Shown one piece after another: positions 8,601 to 14,600 of a stretch of 27,748 nt of DNA (position 1 is the stretch's first letter; each line of letters opens with the position of its first letter). Location: contig CAZSET010000016.1 in the NCBI GenBank assembly GCA_964605915.1, forward strand, positions 1-27,748, given 5' to 3'. The notes under the pieces were generated by a model. The model did not search any database and was not told where the DNA came from. It was given only the letters and a program-made list of their open reading frames with translations. The DNA is from DAOVRD01 sp964605915 (GTDB lineage: Bacteria > Planctomycetota > Brocadiia > SM23-32). Both the position numbers and the translations under genes were made by a program.

Positions 8601-11600
8601 GGAATGTTGGCGTGCCTTCCGGGTTGACTGACGTGGCGGCGGCCGACGAGGTCCAGGATCTGGTCGTCCTGGCCGATGCTCAGGACTACACGCCGGGCGT
8701 GACCAACCCGGCCACTATCGTGGGCGGCAACGCCCTGCTGGACATCCTGGCCGGCTTGACCAACGGCGGCCAGGCATTTGAGGCCTACAACGGCGTTAAT
8801 GACCCGGTCCTGACGGTTGACGCGGACGGCGGTGTCCTGCGGGTGGCCATTGTGACGACCGGCGATGCCGGCGCACCCGATCAGGTCGTCGTCGGACTGC
8901 CTGATCCCGTGCAGGATCAGTTGGATGACAGCGACGGCGACGGCCTCGGTCTGGCCGGGCGCAACATGATCGGTGCCGCCGAGGAGATCGAGGACGTTCT
9001 GATCTACACTGGCCTGGCGCGCCAGAGCGGCGTGACCGGCGCGATGGCGACTCAGCTTATGCCGGGCGCCGGATCCGATGCCCAGATGGACGTCAACGCG
9101 GGCATGGATCCGAACGTCAGCAACGCCAATCACACGCTGATGGGGCTGGAGATCTGGGCCGAGAACGCCGTCGGCATGACGGCCGAGGGCTTCAACTACG
9201 TCCGCGCCGACGGCAACGTGGGTCCGTCGGCCAGCTATACGCTCTCGCTGGTGGCCGGCGAATCGGGCCAGATGGATAGCGTGCGGGCTGCCCTGACGCA
9301 GGGCGGCAATTCCGGCCAGAACGCATACGAGGACATTAACGGTACATATACGGGTTCGGACAGCACCGAGCTCGTGCTCTACAACGTGTTGTCCGGCGTC
9401 GAGATAACCACAAACGGGACGGTGACGAACAATACCCCGACCGTTGGCCGCACGCCGATTCAGACGGCCAACGGTGCGATTGACGATGGCATCAACGTCG
9501 TCACCGTGGACGGCTCGAACATCACCAGCCTGATCATGCTGGCCGACGACGGTGTCGGGCAGCCCGGGCAGGAAGACCGTAGTGGCGTGATCGCCACGGG
9601 CAACCTGATGAGCCCGACGTTCGCGGCCGGCACTTACGCGACGGCCTGGGCGCGGCAGGCTTTCCTGGCCGGTCCGGGGCTTGGCGTGGCCGGGCCCACA
9701 GGGCCGGACGCCAATACGCGGGCCAGCCTCAGCGGGTTCAGCGATCTGGACACGGGCGGACCGGCCGTCGACGACTTCGACGACGGCGGCAGCGTGCTCA
9801 TCAATGCCGTGGCGGGCGCGGGCGGTCTGCAGGTCGCCACGGCGGCCGGCGTGCTGCCTTCGCCGGTGAACATCGCCGGCACCGGGTTCATTGACCCGCT
9901 CATGGCCGTGGCCGACGACAGCGTGGGCGAGGACCCGAACGTGCTGCCGAGCGATACGCAGCCGACGGGGCTGAACACCTACGCGGCCGGGACCGGCAAC
10001 ATGATCTCGGCGGCCGGCAGGGTGGACGTGGGCGTGATATCCGCTGGTATGTCGTTCACGAGCTTCATCACCACCAGCACCACGCAGCCGGCTCCGTCGA
10101 GCGCGGCTAGTGACGCGTTCGCCTTGCGCGATCTGGACGGCGACGGCGACATGGAGGCGATCGGCCCGGTTGGCGATCTGAACATGGACGTCATCGCCGG
10201 CAACCGCGAGGGTGTGCTGCCGCTGCCTGTACGCGGCAACATCAACGACATACCCACGGGCCTGGGCGGCGTTGGTGCCCTGCCGCAGCTGGACGACGTG
10301 AACGCGTCGATTCTGCTGGACGACACCAGCATCATCGTGGGCGCTTCGGCGGTTACGATGGGTGTCGACGCTGTCGGGCTGAATGCCATCCAGGGCGGCG
10401 CGAACACCCAGGCGGGTGTGGGCCAGAATCTGCTGGCGCCGAACCTGTCTACGACGGCGCCGTTCGTCTGGGATGACCCGAACACCGACCCGGCCGGCGA
10501 CGGCCATGGCGCCGGTGACGAGCTCATTACCGAGGGCAATGGCAACTGGAACGCCACGTGGGTTGCAGCGGCCAACGTGAACCTCGACCAGATTGGCGAC
10601 GCGGCTTACGACGTCTACATCAACGGCAACCTGCTGGGCCGCGACGGACTGCCCGGGCGGGCCATAATCGCGGCTGCGTCGTTTACGGGCGCGACATTCG
10701 CCGCGCCGAACGTGCTGAACATCGGTAGCCTCGTGGCCAACGGCACCTTCCGCGGCAGCCTGAACGCCGGCTCGTTCGTGCCGTTCGACACCGACTTCGG
10801 CAACATCGACAACAACTGGGGCAACTTCCAGGCCGGCACCGTCCTGACGCTGGCCGAGCTCCAGGGCACCATGACCGTCGGGCGTATCGACGCCAGCCTC
10901 AACGGCAATAACGATAACGCCACCAACGACGGCATCACGATTGGCGAAGTGCTGGAGGGTGCCGAAGGTCTGGCCGACGCGGCGTTCCTCGGCACGACTA
11001 CCTTCTCCAGCACGGATGACTCCTTGCTGACCGTTAACATCGTTGGCCGGCCGCTGGTGCCGATCTTCGATCCGGTCACCGGCGCGATCATGACGCAGAA
11101 CAACCAGAACGTGCAGTACATCCCCGGCGACGAGGCGAACCGGTTCGACGGCGATGCGCTGAACATCAGCTGGTTGAGCTTCGGCGGCATCATTCCGGCC
11201 GCTGGCAACAACGTCATCCTGGCCAATGACCAACTCGACATCAACTTCATGATCAGCAACGCCGACGCTGTCACGGCCATTGACACCGACGACGGGACTG
11301 TCGGCGCGCCAGGCGACCCCAGCCACTTCACCACGAACCTGCCGTTCAACGCCGGCCAGCCTGGTGCTAACCAGCTCGCCGACATTAACGGCACGATCCG
11401 GTCGAACGGATGGGGCGAAGGCGGCATTGACATCGGCGTGCTGGCCGCCGGCTTCGATCCGTTCGTGCTGATCGATATGCCCACGGCGGCTGAGGGCGAT
11501 GTGCTGGGCGACCCGAACGTCAACTTCCCGCCTGCCTCCAACAGGCCGGACGCCGTCATCGGCGCCCTCGGCAACGGCTACACGGTGAGCAGTGTGGGCA

Positions 11601-14600
11601 TGGACCAGGCCGTCAGCGGCGGCGGCTGGGAGGAAGCGTTCGGTTACGGCAACCTGAACGGCGCCAACAACACGTTGGTGTTCGCGGCGGATGCCGATCC
11701 GACCAATGGCCTCGAAGTGGGCGACATCGAGTTCGGCGTAGTGGCCGCTGGCCAGAACATCGCCGGGCGGCTGATCGCCCAGGACGATGTCGTTGCGCAG
11801 ACGGACGCCTCGCTGGGTTCACTGCCCGGCGGCGCCGACCTGGACATTGCTGCCGGCCTGAGCGCCGTGCGCAGCATTGCCCCCGTTGCGGACGCCGGCC
11901 TGGCGCCGGGCGGTAATATCGGCGTTAACGCGGGCGTTTATGCCGGTGATGATATCACGCGCGACCAGGCGGGTGGCTTCACGGGCGACGACCTAATGAG
12001 TATCGTGGCCATCGGCGGCGATCAGAGCGACAATAACGCCGCCAACGACACCGGCATCATCGGCGGCGTGTTCGTCAGCGGCGCCGAGGATCAGATCGCG
12101 GTCGATCCGCTGATCTTCCAGAACCTGGCGGCCAACGACCTCGAGACGGACGGCGAGACGACGACGGCGACCGACATCAACGCGGTCTTCGTCGCCTCCA
12201 ACGACATCACCGCCGTCATCGAGGCCGGGAACATCACCGTCGGCGCGCACGCTGTGACGGCTGGTGGTCTGGGTCAGCCGGCCGGAGGCTTCGACCTCGG
12301 CTCGTTCACCGGCGGCGTCATCGCCGGCGCGGGCGTCGACCTGGACATCTACGACGCCGCAGACAACGTCGTGGCGGCCGTTGCCGGCCAGCCGGCTGGC
12401 GGCAGCTTCACGGGTTCCTTGCGCGCGTTGAACCAGATTGACGTCAGTGTTGCCAACGCGTTCTCGCCGACGGGCGGCATCCTTGTCGAGGGCAGTATCA
12501 CCAATGCCATCTTGGCCGGTTTCGGCGTGGATGGTGGCAGCATAGTTGGCGACATCATCGCCGAGGAAGACATCAACCATGTCATCGCCAGCGCCGACGT
12601 AGGCGTTGACGACGACCTGCTCATGGCCGGCGGCACGATCGGGGTGGTCCAGGCCGGTAACCCCGTCGGCGGCATAGCGGGTGTTGGCTTTCCAATCCAC
12701 GACGCGAGCCTGATGATCGGCGACAGCGGCGTGATCGAGAGCGACATCTTCGCCGGAAATGGGCTTGCTAACGTCGCGACCGCGGCCATTGGCGCGGGCG
12801 AGGCTATCAATGGCAACATCGCTCTCGGCACGAACGCCGGCATCGCTGCCGCCGCCCAGCAGAGGTTCCGCGTCGCTGCCGATAGGGACGTCTACGGTGT
12901 AGACCGGGGCGTCTGGATCATGTTCGTCGAGGCGGGCAACTTCGAAGGCACGGTTGCCCAGCCCTTCGGCGCCGTGGACATGATTGTCAACCAGGGCGCG
13001 GCTGCGGTCAATATCGGCGTTGACGCTCCGGTGGGCACCGGCACGGGCGCCAGCGTGCGCAGCCTGCTGATCGGCGACGCGCTCTTGGCCGGCAGCACCA
13101 TCAATATCGAGGATGGCAGCCTGGGCTGGCTCGGCGTTGCGGACGACGTGCCGGGCCTGAGCGACTACATTGACGCTCGCCTGGTCGAGCTCGGCTTCGA
13201 CTTCGCGACGCTGCCGGCGTTCTTCACCAGCTCCATACCGGTCGAGGGTGCCGTCGAGGCGACGTTCAACAACGACGAGCCGCGCGTTGACGCGGACGTT
13301 GACATCAGCGTCTCCGACGACTTCGGCATCCCCGACGGCCTGCACACCGAGATCGATCCGGCCTATCCGGCCGTGCAGGGGCAGTTGGCGACGCTGGTCG
13401 AGAACGGCGCCGGCACGAACGCCGACTTCTACGTCGAGGGCACGCTGACCGGCTCGAACATCACCGTGCACAACGGTGACATGGGCGACGTCTACGCCGG
13501 CCTCAACATCACCACGACCACCATTACCGCCTACGGTAGCATCGGCGAGGTGGTGGGCAACGACAACGTCGGCGGCCTGACGCTGAATGCCATCACCGGC
13601 GGCATCGGCGGCGTGGCGGCGGCGCACGGCGCTCAGACGGGCACGATCACGATGACCGCCTATCTGTCCGTCGGCGAGTCCGACTGGAATGAGAACGGCG
13701 TGGCCGATGTGGCCGAAGACCTCAACGGCGACGGCTACATCATGCCGGCCCTCTCCATTGCTGAGGGCCCGTCGGCCAACGTCACCATCGAGTCGACGGC
13801 CGGCGACGTCGGTGACATCATTTTCGAGGGAACCATTACGGGCCCCACCAACTTCCGGGTTGACGCCCTGACTGGCAGCGTGGGCAAGATCCACAGCCGT
13901 GTGGGCGACATTGACAACGTCGTGATCCGCGCCGGCGGTAGCTTCCTCGGCATGATTGCCGAGAACGGCGATATCAGGAATCCGCAGATCCACGTCCAGG
14001 ACGACGTCCTGCAGCTCTACGCGAGCAACGGGATCATCCTGACCGGAGCTGAGGCCGGGATCCTGGCCGAGCGCGGCAACATCGGCAACATCTACACCGA
14101 GACCGGCGACATCACCGGCTCTCAGAACGGCGACATCGTCGCGGGCGGATCGGTCGGCGACATCGTTGCCCCGGTGGGCCAGATCACCGATCTGGAGGTC
14201 ATCGCTGGCGACAGCGTCGGCAGCATCTACGGCGGCAACGGCATCGAGGGCAGCTTCGAGGCCAAGACCGGCAACCTGGCCACCGACAACAACCCGCACC
14301 CGAAGGACATCTGGGCCTTCGTGTTCTGCCAGCCGCAGCTGGGCGTGGACCCGGTCAAGACGGTTGAGACCGGCGCGCCGCAGGCCGGCGTGAGGGCGGC
14401 TGTCGGTAACATCCAGGGCGAATTCGTTGCCGGCAATGACATCGGCAATGTCACCGCCGTGCTGGGCAGCCTGGTCAACGCTCCCGGCGTGATCGTCGAG
14501 TTCCGCGCCGGCAACGACATCGGCGTGCTGAGCGCCGGCAACGACATCACCGACATCCGCGTTCAGGCAGGCGGCGACCTCGCCGGCCTCGACGCCGGGG

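Noticed and set aside
7574..11326. A 1250-codon open frame antisense to the giant gene (others at 2633-5065 and 11993-15655).
   Set aside because: They arise from the Gly/Asp/Ala/Val-rich GC3 codon use of the sense strand, which rarely gives stops on the reverse. The products are Arg/His/Asp-rich without domains, and no ribosome site or promoter was recognised.
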